Positions 10,597 through 22,729 of a stretch of 64,000 bases of DNA are shown here, piece by piece. Numbering within the stretch: position 1 is the first letter of the stretch; each line of letters opens with the position of its first letter. A program made the position numbers and the translations under genes. Source of the DNA: Rutstroemia sp. NJR-2017a BVV2 (taxonomy: Eukaryota; Ascomycota; Leotiomycetes; Helotiales; Rutstroemiaceae); assembly GCA_002946415.1 (NCBI GenBank), contig NJPS01000030.1, positions 248,001-312,000 of the forward strand. The letters are read 5' to 3'. The notes under the pieces are model-generated. The model saw nothing but the letters and a program-made list of their open reading frames with translations, was not told the origin of the DNA and made no database searches.

Positions 10597-11282
10597 TCAC
10601 CCTTACCGGATGTCGGATTTGAGGTGCTTCTGCAGTGAGCTTTTATTAGGTACTAAAGTATAGGACGCCTGCTCCACAGAGTCCACTCAAGTCAATTGCA
10701 CTGTGCCCTGACTGGAAGTAGATCGAATAGAATATCCCACCGATACGCGCATTCATACTCTCCTAACCTCTAGTATACTTGCATTATTTTTGACTCAAGC
10801 TCGAGACTTCTTCTCACCCTTCTCTTCATCTCTCCATCTCTTCCTCTCTTCTTCGCTCCTCAGATTGAAAGGGGTGAATGTTTCCCTTCGTCTGAAATAA
10901 TCTTTACCCTACATACAACGATAATCCCATTCTTTCTGCCTCACACCACTTTCTCTTCACGATACATGCCAATTCCTTCAATTCTTGTTATATATTAATA
11001 TTTGTATTCGTCCATTAGTTGGTTCAAATACAACCCATTTTTAATCAACCTTTCGCACTCTGTATCGACTTCAAGCTTCGTTCTTGCGAGTTCTTTTTTC
11101 AAGGTGCTGCCTCTGAAAAAGACGTACGTCATCCCCTGCGCGGCCAAAACGAAAGCGAGCTCGACTTGTGTACGGTTTCTGCGCTGTTGGGAATTGCCAA
11201 AACATCTCTACAAATCGAAAGACCCGGTACGAATAGGCGCGAATGAGTGGATTCTGGTAGTGAAGGAGTTATTGAAATCAAG

Positions 11283-12622
11283 ATGGCAACCACAGCGTTT
11301 CCTAAGGGCGAACCACAATGGAATAGTAAACCCCAGTTCAAACTGCCGGGATGGGCAGAACCTCTGGTAGGCTTCCACATCCTAGAACATATGGATACAT
11401 GCTAACAATTCTCTTGCAGATGGTTGCTAGCATTTTATTTGGATCAATGGTACTCACAAGACGGCGTGGTTACAGGATATTCGACAGAAGAGCACAGGAT
11501 TATGGACTTTTGAACGAAGACCCCGATTCCGCGCGATCCTCAGATGATCTGCTATCACGAGACTACATGATGGGACGAGATGACGAGGAGGACTCTATGA
11601 CGACCATGAAAAGTCCCCCCAAGAAGAGACGGTGCTGCGGGATGAATGTTTTAACACCAAATACTTCCCGATTTAAGGATGCCTATCATAGCAGGATACT
11701 ACAAAGATTCCCTTTCCTAATCGAAATGTTCTATTGGATCATCACATACGCTTTCTACAGATGTACGAAAATATTATCACAAGCAATGTTCTCCGAGATA
11801 GGGATTTGGGATGTAGCTCAGGATCATGGGTTGGCTGTGTTGGAATTCGAGCAATTTTCTTGGCTGAGCTTCCTTTGGCCGGTGCGGGAGCAGGACGTAC
11901 AGAAGTGGTTCTTGAATGGGCACGGGACGTTATTGACGATTCTAAATCGTTCTTATGCCCTGATTCATATTCCAGGAACTGTTGGGTAAGAAGAGAACCT
12001 CCACGTTCTGAGAATAGTTCATTTACTGACCCTTTCTAGATTCATTGCATGGTGGTACTATGTAGCACCCTCGCACGCGACTTTTGCAACGGTCCGAAGA
12101 ACCATGACACTCACCAATCTTTTGGCATTCTGTATATTCATCATTTACCCCTGCATGCCTCCAAGACTTCTACCACCGGAGTACGGTTTCCTCGACAGCG
12201 TCGGACGTAACAACGCACAGAGTGTTTGGATGCAAGGAAATTACGTGAACTCTTTGGCCGCCATGCCTTCCATGCACTTTGGATACTCATTCTGCATTGG
12301 GTGTACCATGGTGTACCACTCGGGCATTTTCCGCCGTAACCTCGAAACTGGCGAAATGCGCAAAAACAAGTTCTGGGCTATTTTCTACGTCCTTCTGGGT
12401 ATCGCTTATCCCTTATATATCTTGATCACTATCGTCGCGACCGCCAACCATTATTATCTAGATGCTTGTGTAGCATTTTTCGTCGCCATCACGGGCTTCT
12501 TGTGTAATAGAGTCTTCCTCGTGCTATTGCCTATTGAGGATCTTTTGTTCTGGTGTTTGAGGTTAGAGAAGCCGATTCCGACGACGGGAGATAGATTCAG
12601 AAAGAGAGTCAGTCGTTCATAA
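11283..12622 (+). CDS. PAP2-superfamily integral membrane protein (inositol-phosphoceramide-synthase-like fold)
   Basis: Three exons (11283-11366, 11420-11985, 12040-12622) give 410 residues. An N-terminal membrane segment (MVASILFGSMVLT) is followed by a charged cytosolic loop with KKRR, then about five more membrane segments. The PAP2 active-site motifs are present: AAMPSMHFGYSF around residue 290 and ATANHYYLDACVAF near residue 345, supplying the two catalytic histidines and the aspartate. This arrangement is that of the PAP2_3 group, which includes Aur1/Ipt-type sphingolipid phosphotransferases and lipid phosphatases. It is not Aur1 itself as I recognise it, so the lipid substrate is open. 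The upstream intergenic region is unusually long, which may reflect a long 5' leader. Confidence 0.83.
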
Positions 12623-13217
12623 ATATGCATCGTTGTCGGCAGGCAAATCAGCGGCGTTTATTCGGTGTGGGAATTGGCTCTGAGCCAGTATATATATTTT
12701 CTGTTCTTATTTGTAGAGGTTTGGATACCAAATATGCATGGACCAGCGGCGCCCTGAATTACGTTACGAAAATGATAATACTCACAAACAGATCCTCGAT
12801 TCTGCTGCTATCGTGCCAGTTGATATGTGATAACATGCAAAAGGGAGCGGCTCTTACGATGTCGTGAAGTCAGCCGCCATCATCAGCCTCGAATCCACAT
12901 CAACTTCTCGGGTACCTGAAGCTAATAACGAATTGATGATCTTTAAAATAATCAGCCAATGAATTGTAAGTGTGGCTGCTCTACAGCCTCATGCGCAAGG
13001 CCGATAGCTATCCTTGTAGCAGCAGCTGTAGCTGAGAATTGGAGGGCTGGGGAAAAGCATCGCGTTCTGTTGTTTTCTGGTTGGTTGAATTGTAAAATAT
13101 ACGCAATTCCAATTTCTTGATTTTCAGTGTTCCAATTCCTAATCAACTTTTTGATTTGAATTTTTTTACAATTGCTACCCAGTCTATCTTTAATTAATAA
13201 AGTCTCATTTCTCAATC
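12623..13217. other. Intergenic region, PAP2 gene 3' end and BTB gene promoter
   Basis: 595 bp between two genes in the same direction. The last ~150 bp before the BTB ATG are AT-rich, with runs of T and a TTAATTAATAAAG element. No gene-like frame is present. Confidence 0.4.
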
Positions 13218-14240
13218 ATGTCATCGGCCGAAGGTCTCTACGCCGCATCCGGCAACCCCAGTGACGCACAACCGGACGTCGAGATGGCGGGCGGGGAGGA
13301 ATTGGTCGTGAAGATTGGCTCGAGACCGGACTTGGGCGCGGTGCCCGCCGACGATGAGTTCCCGAACCCGGAATTACTGGAGGATGCCCCCACGCGCGTC
13401 ACCTATATCGATTACCTGAAGAGTCCGGTCATTGGCCTGCTGGTGGGACAGGGCGATGAGCAGGCGCTGCTGACGGCGCATCAGGCGCTGCTGGTTAGGA
13501 GTCCGTGGTTTGCGGATGCGTGTGCGAAGTTTAGTGATGATGTTTCGGTAGGTGTTTGTTCTCTTCTGGGGTGGGGTGGAGATGGATAGACTGGAAGAGC
13601 TAAAAGCCGATAACCAGAACACAGGAACGCCGAATCGACCTCATAGACGAAGATCTCGACGCCGTTGGCTGCTTCCTCGAATACCTCTACACGGGCGACT
13701 ACTTCCCGCGCAAGATCCCCGGCTCGCGTGACCTGGAAGCCGACGCCAATGTCCCCTCTGTCGACGAGACTGGCGACCAATTGCTTAAGCATGCGCGTGT
13801 CTACACGCTAGGCGAGATGCTGCATCTCCCTGGGCTGAAATCCCTCGCGTCGTCGAAGATTCACTGTGTGAACTCGACGGCGAAGGGCGAGATTGCATAT
13901 GCCAGATATGTGTATGCGAATACGCAGAAGGATGATCAGACCATCAGAGCTCCGGTGGCGAACTTCTGGGCTACGAGGTCGCATATGCTTAGGAGTGAGG
14001 CGGAGGATGAGTTTAGACAGTTGTGTTTGGAGTTCCCGCAGTTCGGATACGATGTTCTTAGTAAGTTTTTTCTCTTTCTCGCCTCTGTGCGGGGGATGTA
14101 TATGTTATGTGGATGGCATACTGATCTGGTGTCCTCTAGCTCGTGTCTTGGACGAGAAACTCAAGAGAGACAAGAACGACAAGACGCATCCTACGGCTCC
14201 GGGAAGCTCGAGGAAGAGACCGCGTCAGAGTGGGATTTAG
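13218..14240 (+). CDS. BTB/POZ-domain protein
   Basis: Three exons (13218-13547, 13625-14060, 14140-14240) give 288 residues. After a ~70-residue acidic leader, the BTB core starts at SPVIGLLVGQ and shows the usual elements: LLTAHQALLVRSPWFADAC, then VGCFLEYLYTGDYFPR and a helix LHLPGLKSLASSKIH. An ~25-residue insertion (SRDLEADANVPSVDETG) lies between the last two. BTB domains mediate dimerisation and often serve as Cullin-3 adaptors; no Kelch, MATH or zinc-finger partner domain is present, so the role is undefined. The C terminus is basic (SSRKRPRQSG) and could be a nuclear signal. GC content of exon 1 is visibly higher than in the flanking DNA. Confidence 0.83.
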
Positions 14241-15392
14241 TGCGAGAATGGGTATGGGTATGGAAATGGGAATGGCGTGAGCTACATGAGATTTCATGGT
14301 GCATGAGTAGACGGTAGTGGGGGAAAAGTGTGTATGAAGATGATGATTACATTTTGCCGTTGCAAACATTTTACTATGTACTATTGCGAGCTTGCTGGAG
14401 GGGAGTCGCACATATTTGTGTGCGCGCTGAATTATGGGGGATGGGAGTGCGGGTGATATTCACTTCGAGATTCAGTTCTCGGTTTCTTTTTGTCTGCTCG
14501 TGTGCTCTGGAAGAGGGGGCCGACGGGCTACTGTTTTGGGGTCTACTGGATAGATCGTCTACGAACTCTTGGATAGCGCGGGATTATCTTCTACAGATCA
14601 CTGTCCTCAAGGAGGAGAGAGAAGATGAGGTATCAAAACTCTCTTGTATTCATTTCTCTGAGATAGCACTAGCCTCCTAGCAAATAGGAGATAATAATTT
14701 TAATGCTCTCCCTCTCATCTACTTCCTTGTGGCTACGCTCGTGCAAGTACTTCCCGGTTGAAGCCTGCGTGGTGATGACAGCGGAGTGATATAGCGTTGG
14801 GACTATGTGGAAGGCTCCCTATACCCACCTCAGTTGTCCCTTGAATATAAGGGTAGCTACCCAGTTCCCATCCTCTGGGACCGAAAGAAGAAGACCGCCA
14901 GTGATAGTGTGACAATCATGCGCAAACGTTTTCTAATGCTTTAAGTGAGATACCAAGGGACATCATTGTTGGAAAACGCAGATCAACTTGAGAAAACTCA
15001 CTGCAGCTTAATGCTCGACAGAGATACTACTGCCTTTTGAAAATATTCAAAGGTTCTAAATAGTCTCATACTTTGTCCATTTGGTTTCTCAACAGCATAG
15101 AATTTACTGTGTCGGTTTCTAGATGAGAGCTCCAAGTGAGGTTGTGGCTGAACTCGGCTATTTTTTACTGTAAACACATATCGAGCCACATCCCGCATTT
15201 TCACCCCACTATATGGAAACCATGTAAACCCCGAGCAAGCTTTTGACACCATATCACGTTCCTCGATCTCCAGAATTTAATCACAGCGCACTCTCCCGAC
15301 TAATTGTCGCGACACTACCAGCCAAGGAGCCCTACATGGCTGCTAAGAACAAGACTCTTCCTTAGAACTCGAACCTTTGCCAAACCATCACG
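14241..15392. other. Gene-poor stretch (1.15 kb) between BTB gene and SRP72
   Basis: Contains one 116-codon frame at 14330-14680 without any family resemblance and with atypical composition; probably 3' UTR sequence. The remainder is the SRP72 promoter. No RNA gene was recognised. Confidence 0.4.
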
Positions 15393-17406
15393 ATGGCAAA
15401 CGACGCAATCGCAAACCTGACCTCCCTTCTCCAGAACACCACAATCGAAGACCATGACGAATATCTGAAAGCTTCGAACGCCGTCCTAAAGACGTCTAAA
15501 CTTGACACGAAAGCTTTGCACACGCGCGTCGTTGCCCTGCTGAAGCTGGACCGTTTCGACGATGCACTACGTGCGCTTTCTGATGGCGGGGACAAACTTG
15601 CGCAAGAATGTGTTTTAGAACGTGCTTATGCTTTATACAAGACGGGCAAATTGGAGGATGCGGAGAGAGTTTTTAGAGAAGGAGGAAATCATGGCAGGGG
15701 TTTACAACATGTGGCCGCGCAGACAGCATATAGAGCAGAGAGGTTTGAAGATGCGGGAAAGATTTACGAAGGGTTGATGAGAGGCGGTGCGGAAATTGAA
15801 GGGGAGGAGATGGATTTGAGGATTAATGGATTGGCTGTTAATGCGCAACTGAGTTGGCAAGGCAGAAGTAAAGGGGAGGAGATTAAGAACGAGGATATGG
15901 AAGCTTTCGAGACGGCTTATAATGCTGCTTGTGGGTGTATCGCTCGCGAGGATTACAAGAAAGGGGCTATCCTACTGAAACGGGCAAGAGATCTTTGCGA
16001 GGCACTAGAGGAATTGAGCGATGAGGAAAAGAGGGCGGAAGTTTTACCAATCATGGTTCAGCAGGTGTTCGTGCTGACAAAGCTGGGCAAGGCGGAAGAG
16101 GCAGAGAGCTTGAGGAAGATGATTGACATAGCTGAGTACGTCCATGGTTTAAAGAATACCTTTGATACTTGAAGCTAACTGAAACAGCGTACCTGAAGCA
16201 CCAACGAAGATAATTGCGCAGAATAACTCACTAGCTATCTCGAAGGATATCGACAATCCTTATGAGGTTCAACGAATCTTCGCCTCAGCACCAAAGCTAT
16301 CGCATGGGGAGAAGCACTTCGAGCATCAAGCAAACATTCTGGAACAAAACCGATACGCCATTGACCTCCAGACCAAGAAGTATGATGGTGTAGCAAAATC
16401 TACCCTAAAAATTATATCGAAAACAGTCTCACCCACCATTTCTCCCTGGATAAACAGTTTGTCCGTTCTAAACGCAGCTGCACATACCCGTTGTGAGGTT
16501 GGAAAAGCTGGCTTGAAGGAAATACTACCTGTTCTCGAAAAACGACCCAATGACGTTGGTTTACTCCTGACCACTATCCAACTTTACGTCCTTACGAACA
16601 ACCCTAGCCAAGCAATCGCACTCCTTGAAACTTTCTTCAAACGTCTTGAAGAATCCAACAAGTCCGAAGATCAAGACGTACGCTACGCACCCGGTCTAAT
16701 TGCTCTCCTAATCTCACTTTACCGTCTCTCCGGCCGCAAACCCCATATCAGATCCGAGCTTGGCAAAGCCGCCTCCTACTGGCGCCAGAAGTCCGCGCCC
16801 TCAGCCTCACTCCTCCACGCAGCGGGCATTTCCCTTCTGGAATCCTCCAACCCTGAAGATTCAGCAGCTGCAGGCGAGATATTCTCCTCTCTACGCTCCC
16901 AAGATCCCACAGATCGTATCGCAATCGCTGGCTGTGTTGCCTCCTACGCATCATCTGATTTCTCCAAGATCGAAAACGATCTCGGTAAACTAACCCCTAT
17001 TGCTCAACTCATCACCGGCATCGACGCGGAAGAACTAGAAAATGCTGGAATTCCCTCCCTTCCCAGCGCCGCGCAACCGGCTGCGTCAAAGAAGAGAGCG
17101 CTGGATGCAGAGAAGGAGGTAGAAGAAGCGAATAAGAAGAAGAAGACGGCGGGCACGAGAAAATCAAAATTACCAAAGGACTTTGTGGAGGGGAAGAAGA
17201 TGGATCCGGAAAGGTGGCTGCCGCTGAGGGATAGAAGTACGTATAAGCCCAAGGGAAAGAAGGGGAAGAAGAAGGCCATGGATACTACGCAGGGAGGAGT
17301 TGTAAGGGAAGATGCGTTGGAGGGTGTGGAGGCGAAGGCTAGTAGTGGGGTGGTTAGTGGTGGTGGAGGGGGCAACAAGGGGAAGAAGAAGAAAGGAAAG
17401 AGGTAG
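15393..17406 (+). CDS. SRP72: Signal recognition particle subunit SRP72
   Basis: Two exons (15393-16135, 16188-17406) give 653 residues, the usual size. Residues ~1-540 are a solenoid of TPR-like helix pairs, for example ALHTRVVALLKLDRFDDALR and AYALYKTGKLEDAERVFREG. The C-terminal SRP72 RNA-binding module follows at about residues 578-610 with LPKDFVEGKKMDPERWLPLR and KPKGKKGKKK. The chain ends in a lysine/glycine-rich tail. With SRP68 it binds the 7S RNA and shapes the elongation-arrest part of SRP, which delivers ribosomes to the ER. Intron phase is confirmed because codon GA|C joins IAD to VPEAPTK. Convergent with the NLR gene downstream. Confidence 0.95.
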
Positions 17407-17920
17407 TTGTAAATGAAGCTTTTAAATGCGAATACTCTTCGCTGAACGAGCCATTGGGAGATTTCAATTGTTCGAATTTACCTAAATGTTGGAGACACCA
17501 GATGGTCTTTCTTCTGGAAGTCAATAATTGAGGTAGGTCTTTTGATTGTTGAAATCTACAGTCAATAATACGAACTTCAATGGCCTATTCGAAAACTCAT
17601 CAGCAAGAACACTTGGGTTGTTTGAATCCGAATCCATAGTTGAGAAAGATAATTATCTTGCCCTTCGGTGAAACTATCACTACTAGAGTATCCGTCTGTT
17701 CAAAAACTGGCCTTGGTATTCACTATCTTTCTTGGGCATTCTTTTGAACTTAATTCAGTTTGTTCACATTAGGATTTGAAACCTGCGTGTTTATTCTCAT
17801 TTGCTGGGAGATACGGCAAAAGCTATTCCTAAATTTAACATATCTATTTGTCTCTACTAGATGATTTATCAGATACACATATCGCTCTTCGTTCCTGAGA
17901 CGTTTTACGCATCGTCCGAT
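17407..17920. other. Convergent 3' region between SRP72 and the STAND gene
   Basis: 514 bp with AT-rich sequence and no supported frame. It must hold the terminators of both genes. Confidence 0.4.
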
Positions 17921-20900
17921 TTACCATCGCATCTTAACCAACGATATATCCCATTCCTTCGCCAACCCCGCCTTCCACTCCTCCAGCGTCAGCACCTCCC
18001 CCTCTCCCTCTCCCTCCTCCGCAAAACACGCTTCAAACACCCTCTCATCCCCCTCCAGCGCCCTCACCACCGGCACCCGCACATTCTTCGCCTGCGACCC
18101 ACAATAGAAGTCACTCCATTGCTGCGGAATCTTAATCCACTCATGCTCCACGCTACACTTCATACTCCGCGTGGCGCTCTCTCTTAGCCGCTTCAGACAC
18201 CCCGCGCAGAAATCGTAGTTCGAGCAGTATATGCAGTGGTACAGATCGCGGGTTAGCCCGGCCACCTTGTCGCAGTAGGTGCCCGGTGGGCCCATGCCAT
18301 CGCAGGACCACGTGTTTGCGGAGCTGGACGCGTGCAGGGCGGGGAGGGTGGAGATGCGGGTTTTGAGGAGATTCAATGCGCTGGTTTTGGGCGTTTGCGG
18401 GTTGCTGGTGGCGAGGAATAAATCGATGTATGTTTTGGCTGTCGCGATGCGTCGGAGTTGCTGGGCTGGGTCGGGGATTTGGGATTTGATTGTTTGGGAA
18501 ATGTCTTTGCCTAGTTCGTTCGCTAGGTTCATGATCTCGTTCTTGTGGCCTTCGTCTCCATCGGTGATGTCGTCGAGTCCGAAGTGCAGAGACTCGGTCA
18601 CGAGATCTGCTTGGCCCATGAGCATCAGGGCAGCAGTCGAGTTTCTGAAGTCTCGGCAATGAGCCAGTGAGTTGAAGAGAACCCAGTATCCAGCATGGTC
18701 ATTATCAGGGTCATCGTCCGAGAGAACCTGCAGAGCCACTTTGATCCGCTGCAAGAGTTGTGCTCTTGCCTTCTCCTTCTCATTACCCAGTACGTACAGC
18801 ATCGCCAAATATCCAACTGAATTGCCGCCTTCAAGATGCGCGTTTTCTTTCGCAATGTTTGTGAGCGCTTCGAGATGCTCCGGGGGTCCTTGATTCATCC
18901 TGAGGCTGTGGAAATAGTATTTAGCAAGCTCGTTAGTGGCATTCGTTCTGGTTTTGGAGGCCACGCTACCGCCAACATCGTGAAGCTGCTCGCGGCATTG
19001 ATACCAGAATGTGAGCGCCTTTTCGACGGATCCTGTACTCTTACCATCCTGATATGGTCCATATGCCACCGCCATTCCGCGGTGGTAGAGGAGTACACCG
19101 CATGACTCCTTCGAAGCATAGCTAATAATACCTCTAATAAAATCGTTAGACACCTCGGTGGGGTTGTTATCGTCGGGTGTCGTTGCCTTCTCTATGGCCG
19201 CTATGACTCTTTCCAGGAGATCCGGAGTGTCCTTTGCTATTGAGAGAATTTTTGAGATCGCAAAATCGTGGTCAGGATTCCGAGCAATTACACTCAACAT
19301 GCGTATCATGCCCTTCTCTCCATCGTCCTCGACCAAGAGGCTCTGAAGCATTTCTTTCGGCCCCTCTGCATCATCATATCTTCCTCAGTGGGCTTCGGAA
19401 TGAAGTCCTTGCTTTGCGCCCTTTCCAACGCTAATTTGATTTCAGAAACAGCCTCAGAATGACGATCCCTACCAGAGTAACACATCGCCAAGTGGTAGTT
19501 GCAAACCCAACTTGCGTTTTCCTTCTCTAGGGCGCGTTTGAAAAATGACATGGCGACTTCGTCGTTTCTCAAAGTCGCAGCTTGCCCAAGTCGATCCCAC
19601 CAAAGATAATCGATCTCAGAGTCTTGCAGTCCTAGGAAACTCTGGCACCACTCGCTCACACTTTCCCAATCGACTCCAGGAGTAATACTAGGTGAACTAG
19701 GTGATCTTGCACTGTCCGTGGTTGAGTCAAGCGTCTGTGGAAATGCTTCACTTTTGTTATCCTAGAGGTAGGAAAAATGTTAGGACGGGTTGGTTGGCAT
19801 GACACCAGCCTCATCTTCACCTATAGCTGAAGTAGATTCTGCACAGCGAAGCGGAAAGATAAGAGAAAGAAAACACAGAATCACCACCTTCATGAATTCT
19901 CGTATCCAGTTCACGTACCCCAACCAGATCCATTCCATATCCTGCTCGCTGTCTCTCAACCAACAGTCAATAACCATCGTGACGAACGGTCTTAAGTACC
20001 CTCGCACAGGGGGGACAGCCCGCTGCACCTTCTCGCGCCACACTTTGGGCAGGCCCCGCACCACCGTCGGGCTCATAAGCCATTGCCGCACGCTTTCCAT
20101 GTTTTCTGCCGTCCGGCAGAAGCGTCTGACGGCCTTTTTGTGGCGTTTAAGAACCTCTTGGTCTTTGAACAGCAGGTACAGATATCTTCCAATCTCGTGC
20201 TGTTCAGCAGGCATCAGGCTTCCCTTGTCCTCTTCGTCGAGTCGAGTAAGGGTGGATAAATGTTCCGGTAGCCAGGAAAAAAGATAGTCTCCGATTGCTT
20301 GGGTCCCTTCCCTTGGTTCTTCGCATAGGTACTTTAATGCGCACATCACGATTGTGTGATGCGCCTCAAATTCATCTATAGCAATAGTGTTTTGACGTAA
20401 ATGTGAAGTGTTAGAGGCGCTGTCGAAATTGAACCGGTCTCGGATAGCTTTTTGAGCCAAATCCCAGAGAAAGTGGCCGACGACCTCCTGATCTGCATTG
20501 TTGATATTAATGGTCATGCTGATTGTAGGCTGGTCCTTCGAATGCCGTGCCTTGTGGTATTTCTTCTTCTGCAAGTACTCGAGCGCTCCATCCTGACCTT
20601 CGACAAAGGTGCCGTCTTGGGATTCGTCGATTTTGAGGACGGCTAGGTACTTGCTGGAAATAATATCTTGCAGGAGTCCGATCGACTCTGTGCCTGAGTA
20701 CAGAATCTGCACGGTAGTTATTAGCATCTCATCCCGTAGACTTTGCCAGCGTAACCTGGGTATAGGGTTTAGATGCAAGAAGACACACTTACCATCGCAG
20801 CTTCAAGTTCGGCCACGGTCATCTGAACCCCGCTGAAGTGTACCCATTTCAGCATCTCATTCAGCTCCGCAATCTCCTCTGGCGTTAATGATCGCTGCAA

Positions 20901-22729
20901 GGCTTCGATCGCCGTCTCGTGGCTATTCATAGGATGATCCAGCACCTCATCGAGTTTGTCCAAGGAGATCCGGGAGCTCAATAATCGAACAATTTCGTCC
21001 AGCGCAAACTTTAGCTGGGAGTAGCTGCCTGCAGCTTTCTGCGGTAACTTCGCGATTACATTTTCCTTTGCCCTCTGTTGGACCGAACCCGGCTTCGCAT
21101 GCCGCAGCAAGCCCTGTTTGTTGAGTCTGTTCTCGATGAAGATTTGCATATCCGATGTGTTATATTTTTCCACCTCAATCTTTAACGCGTCTCGAACTAT
21201 ACCATTTCTCTCAAACATCTTGTCAGTACCACTCACTAGCACTCGTACACGACCTGCAGAATCTTTAGCCATTTTAGGACTAAATATGAAATCCAACAGC
21301 AGCTTGCGCTCTTTCTCATCCAAATTTTCAATTCCATCGAAAATAAGATAGTATGTGGCACCCAATCCCGGCGCTCCAATTTTCAACTCCTGCCACAAGC
21401 TATCGAGGCTCGATGACGAGTTTCTGGTCAGCATCGAAACATTTCCAGAGTCACACGCCTTACCCAGTGCCTTCCTTATAGTGGCGTCGACCCTCGCGAT
21501 TTGGAACGCCATATAACGCAGAGCTGAGTGCACAGGATATTTGTTGTCTTCTTCGACCTTTTTACTGCCGGTTGGTGGAAAGAAGTAATGCGCTGCGTAT
21601 GTGCGACCCTTCTCCTCTTCGAGGCGCTTGGTAATTTGGGCGTTGACTAAAGTCTTCCCACTTGAGGGAGGGCCCAAAACGATGAGGAAGTTTGATGCGG
21701 TGTTATCATTACCCTTTGCAGTGCCTTCTGTCCACGAAACGAATGCATCGTGCGTCCATATCCAGGACCCTGTCCCGGGCAGGCACCTGGCTGCATAGAG
21801 GGTGCACGTATTTGTGGTTCGGGTGTCCAGGAGCACAATCGTCGGTACTTGCAGAGTATTGCGGATCTTACTGAGCATATTCGTGCGGTCATTATCGTCC
21901 TTGAGCGCCTGAACTCCTTGATGCGTGTCCTCGACAGTCTTGCCAATGACAGCGGAACGCTCCAGCAACTGCACCACGCCTTGCCGCGTCTCTACCAACA
22001 CACTCAAAGTGACCGTTCCCTCAACATCCCGCTGCGCTTGCAGCGTTCGGTTGAACTCACTCATTTCAGCCTCCAAAGCCTGGTTGTTGTGGAAGATAGA
22101 ATCAATTTTCATCTTCAAGCGGCTCTTCCTGCAGCCCTGGCGATACTTGACCACATGAGCACAGATCTTAACGATACTGACCATGACAAGATGGATTTGC
22201 TGAAGCAATGCGTTGGCATTATTGTCGTCCATAACGCCAATGGACTCATATATCCGAAGCTGTGCAAGAGCTGACGATACATCCGTGAACACTCGGTCAA
22301 TCGCGTCGTTATACTCTTTGATTCGCTCAGGTATGTCGAAGACATAGCTCAGTCCAGAGCTTGCGATGTCAGCCGCAGCGCTGGGGATGGGAGTCTAGAA
22401 GTGTCAATCATCTTCTACACATGGAGAGAGTATAGTATCACTAACGAACGCAGCCGCTTGAGAAGCAACTCCAACGAGGATTTTCATAAACTGGAGCGAC
22501 TGCAGGCCTACACTCTTTACTTTATCCCACTTGTTGTCTTTATCATCGCTATCGTCCTCCCAGTCTTTATTAATGTCTTCGATCTTTTTCCTCACATCAT
22601 CGAAGCTTTTCACCTCGCCTCTCTGAAGCGACTCGCCGCATATCTCCTCAAACCGCTCGCGGCATCGGCCCAAAGCTCATCAAAGGAAGCTTTTGTGTCA
22701 GATATTTTCGATGCCGAGAAGTCTGCCAT
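17921..22729 (-). CDS. NACHT-TPR STAND NTPase (fungal NLR-like), reading frame apparently broken twice
   Basis: The coding signal runs over four exons (22729-22446, 22394-20793, 20706-19888, 19761-17921), about 1,500 residues. The N terminus (FDELWADA then RERFEEICGESLQ) resembles the fungal STAND 'Goodbye' effector-side domain. The NTPase follows, with P-loop LGPPSSGKT at 21651-21674 and TYYLIFDGIENL as Walker B. Exons 3-4 are winged-helix/TPR-like helices. The C-terminal ~70 residues carry a ZZ-like cysteine/histidine module (CIYC, FCAGC, C-x3-HEW). Proteins of this build are intracellular non-self sensors in fungi. Two 1-nt shifts are needed to join the frames: near 22655-22665 and near 19370-19384. 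Neither is at a homopolymer or explained by an intron. Decay or sequence error are both possible; the other ~95% of the frame is intact. Confidence 0.75.

Larger units (their letters stand above)
9013..11282. other. Long gene-poor region (2.3 kb) upstream of the PAP2 gene
   Basis: No open frame longer than ~120 codons, and none resembles a family. It contains short direct repeats (TGAAGCA at 10316-10336, CGTACTTT at 10573-10596 with a related pair at 10475-10488), a purine-only-like GGAGGA run near 10226-10264, and a pyrimidine-rich block at 10795-10990 that looks like a fungal core promoter or long 5' UTR of the downstream gene. Confidence 0.5.

Noticed and set aside
11000..11060. GGTTCAAAT string resembling a tRNA B-box before the PAP2 gene
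   Set aside because: No matching stems, and the surroundings are a pyrimidine-rich leader.
14330..14680. 116-codon + frame downstream of the BTB gene
   Set aside because: No recognisable domain; Trp/Cys-rich random-like sequence within the expected 3' UTR.
14733..14915. Possible tRNA-like sequence with CGGTTGAAG downstream of the BTB gene
   Set aside because: No acceptor or anticodon stem can be paired with it; A-box and B-box are not at the right spacing.
22437..22673. Separate small gene for the Goodbye-like region of the STAND locus
   Set aside because: It has no ATG start in the right frame and joins in phase to the NACHT exon through a normal intron, so it belongs to the same gene.
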